A stretch of 6,440 nucleotides of DNA from an uncultured bacterium (GTDB taxonomy: Bacteria > Spirochaetota > Brevinematia > DTOW01), in contig CALFVP010000157.1 in NCBI GenBank assembly GCA_937928175.1, positions 1 to 6,440 on the forward strand, given 5' to 3'. The notes beneath the pieces were generated by a model, which saw only the letters and a list, made by a program, of their open reading frames with translations, ran no database searches and was not told the DNA's origin. The number at the start of each line of letters is the position of its first letter. Positions within the stretch are counted from its first letter, which is position 1. A program made the position numbers and the translations under genes. This document shows positions 5,646 through 6,440 of the stretch, one piece after another.

Positions 5646-6440
5646 ATAAGAATTTTGAGAGTACAAAACATAAACTGGTAGAGCTTTACAAGAGTGGTAA
5701 ATTCGGCGAAGTTATATCTATTATAGAGGATAACTTTGATTTAAAGCAAATGGATGTTTTACTTAAGAAAATTTATGCTTTTTCTCTTATAAGAACTTCG
5801 AATATTGAAAAAGCAAGGTATATACTGGAAGATGCGTTGGGTGATTATCCAGAAGATTATGAAATTTTAAATGGGTTATCTTACATAAGTATTCTTAGGG
5901 GTGAAAAAACTTCTGCTATAAATTACCTTCTTGATGCTGAATATTACGCTCCTCCTGAAGTTAAGGTTAAACTAAAGAAAAATTTATCGCTGTTTTCTGA
6001 AATTCCTGATATTTTTACTCTTAGGTCGGTAGTTAAACCTAGAGATTTTATTATTCTTTCACTACCACAGACTTCTAAAATTCAGAATTTAGGTATATTC
6101 CGTTTCAGTTTAACTAGTTTTAGGAATTTAGTAATTTTGTTGATTTCAATAAGTTTGGGTTTAGTATTGTATCTAGTTATTTCGAATTTGATAGGGATTT
6201 TTAACTATTCTTCCAATAGTGTTGTTTTGAGGAATATATCTAGGGTAGACATAGACACTTCTGTTAAACTTATTGAGCCTAGCTCGATTTTGACCAATGA
6301 TATTGTACTTACCGATAACGAAGTTTCTTCTCTTTTCAATGAACTTAGGATTTTACTTTCAAAGAATCGTGCTTCCAATAGAGCTAGGTTTATTGCAAAC
6401 TACCTTTTAAATTCTAATGCATCTACACAAGTTAAGAGTA
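5639..6440 (+). CDS. 5' part of a membrane-anchored TPR-like protein of unknown function
   Basis: The ATG at 5639 overlaps the end of the regulator gene by 7 bases, and the frame stays open to the window edge: 267 residues are visible and the C-terminus is missing. No Shine-Dalgarno sequence is evident, so coupling to the regulator is likely. Residues about 9-105 look like tetratricopeptide-type helical pairs; the clearest runs from IEKARYILEDALGDYPEDYEILNGLSY to GEKTSAINYLLDAEYYAPP, with the small and Pro residues of TPR units in register. A single hydrophobic segment at about 163-188 is preceded by Arg residues (R155, R162), which predicts the TPR part in the cytoplasm and the segment after 190 outside the inner membrane. 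That outer part is Ser/Asn-rich with no recognised domain so far. A structural or scaffold role at the membrane is inferred from architecture only. Confidence 0.8.
   Translation, partial: MVDKNFESTKHKLVELYKSGKFGEVISIIEDNFDLKQMDVLLKKIYAFSLIRTSNIEKARYILEDALGDYPEDYEILNGLSYISILRGEKTSAINYLLDAEYYAPPEVKVKLKKNLSLFSEIPDIFTLRSVVKPRDFIILSLPQTSKIQNLGIFRFSLTSFRNLVILLISISLGLVLYLVISNLIGIFNYSSNSVVLRNISRVDIDTSVKLIEPSSILTNDIVLTDNEVSSLFNELRILLSKNRASNRARFIANYLLNSNASTQVKS

Overview
The window comes from an AT-rich bacterial chromosome with an outer membrane. The evidence is an LpxD (lipid A synthesis) and a Skp/OmpH-type periplasmic chaperone, codons that mostly end in A or T, and closely packed genes. A spirochaete or a similar AT-rich diderm would fit, but nothing here fixes the taxon. 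I see no RNA genes, insertion sequences or CRISPR arrays.

Layout. Positions 1-546 (+) hold the 3' end of a gene entering from the left. It is not obviously characterised, but its pattern follows a SpoIIE/RsbU-type PP2C phosphatase domain with most metal-binding positions lost. It converges on a four-gene minus-strand block. In transcription order the block is an EF-G-like translational GTPase (3026-5116), ompH/skp (2341-2976), lpxD (1293-2330) and rnc (572-1303). The last three are tightly coupled: the lpxD ribosome-binding site overlaps the ompH stop codon, and rnc starts inside the end of lpxD. A near-consensus promoter (5139-5167) drives the EF-G-like gene, shows that translation starts at 5116, and leaves a very short leader whose ribosome-binding site is a run of seven G.

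Across a short divergent promoter region (5117-5252), a plus-strand unit begins. It holds a small DtxR/MntR-type regulator (5253-5645) that has lost nearly all the classical metal ligands, followed with a 7-base overlap by a membrane-anchored TPR-like protein that runs off the right edge (5639-6440). The regulator's promoter sits so close to its ATG that the mRNA is probably leaderless.

How they fit together. The minus-strand block joins envelope assembly (outer-membrane protein chaperone, lipid A N-acylation) to RNA and translation functions (RNase III, EF-G-like factor). The right-hand unit looks like a regulator paired with an inner-membrane TPR protein of unknown role. Its promoter region is shared with the EF-G-like gene and carries inverted repeats that could be operators. 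The least familiar elements are this regulator/TPR pair, the degenerate phosphatase-like domain at the left edge, and a 5 x 15 bp tandem repeat that encodes the n-region of the OmpH signal sequence.
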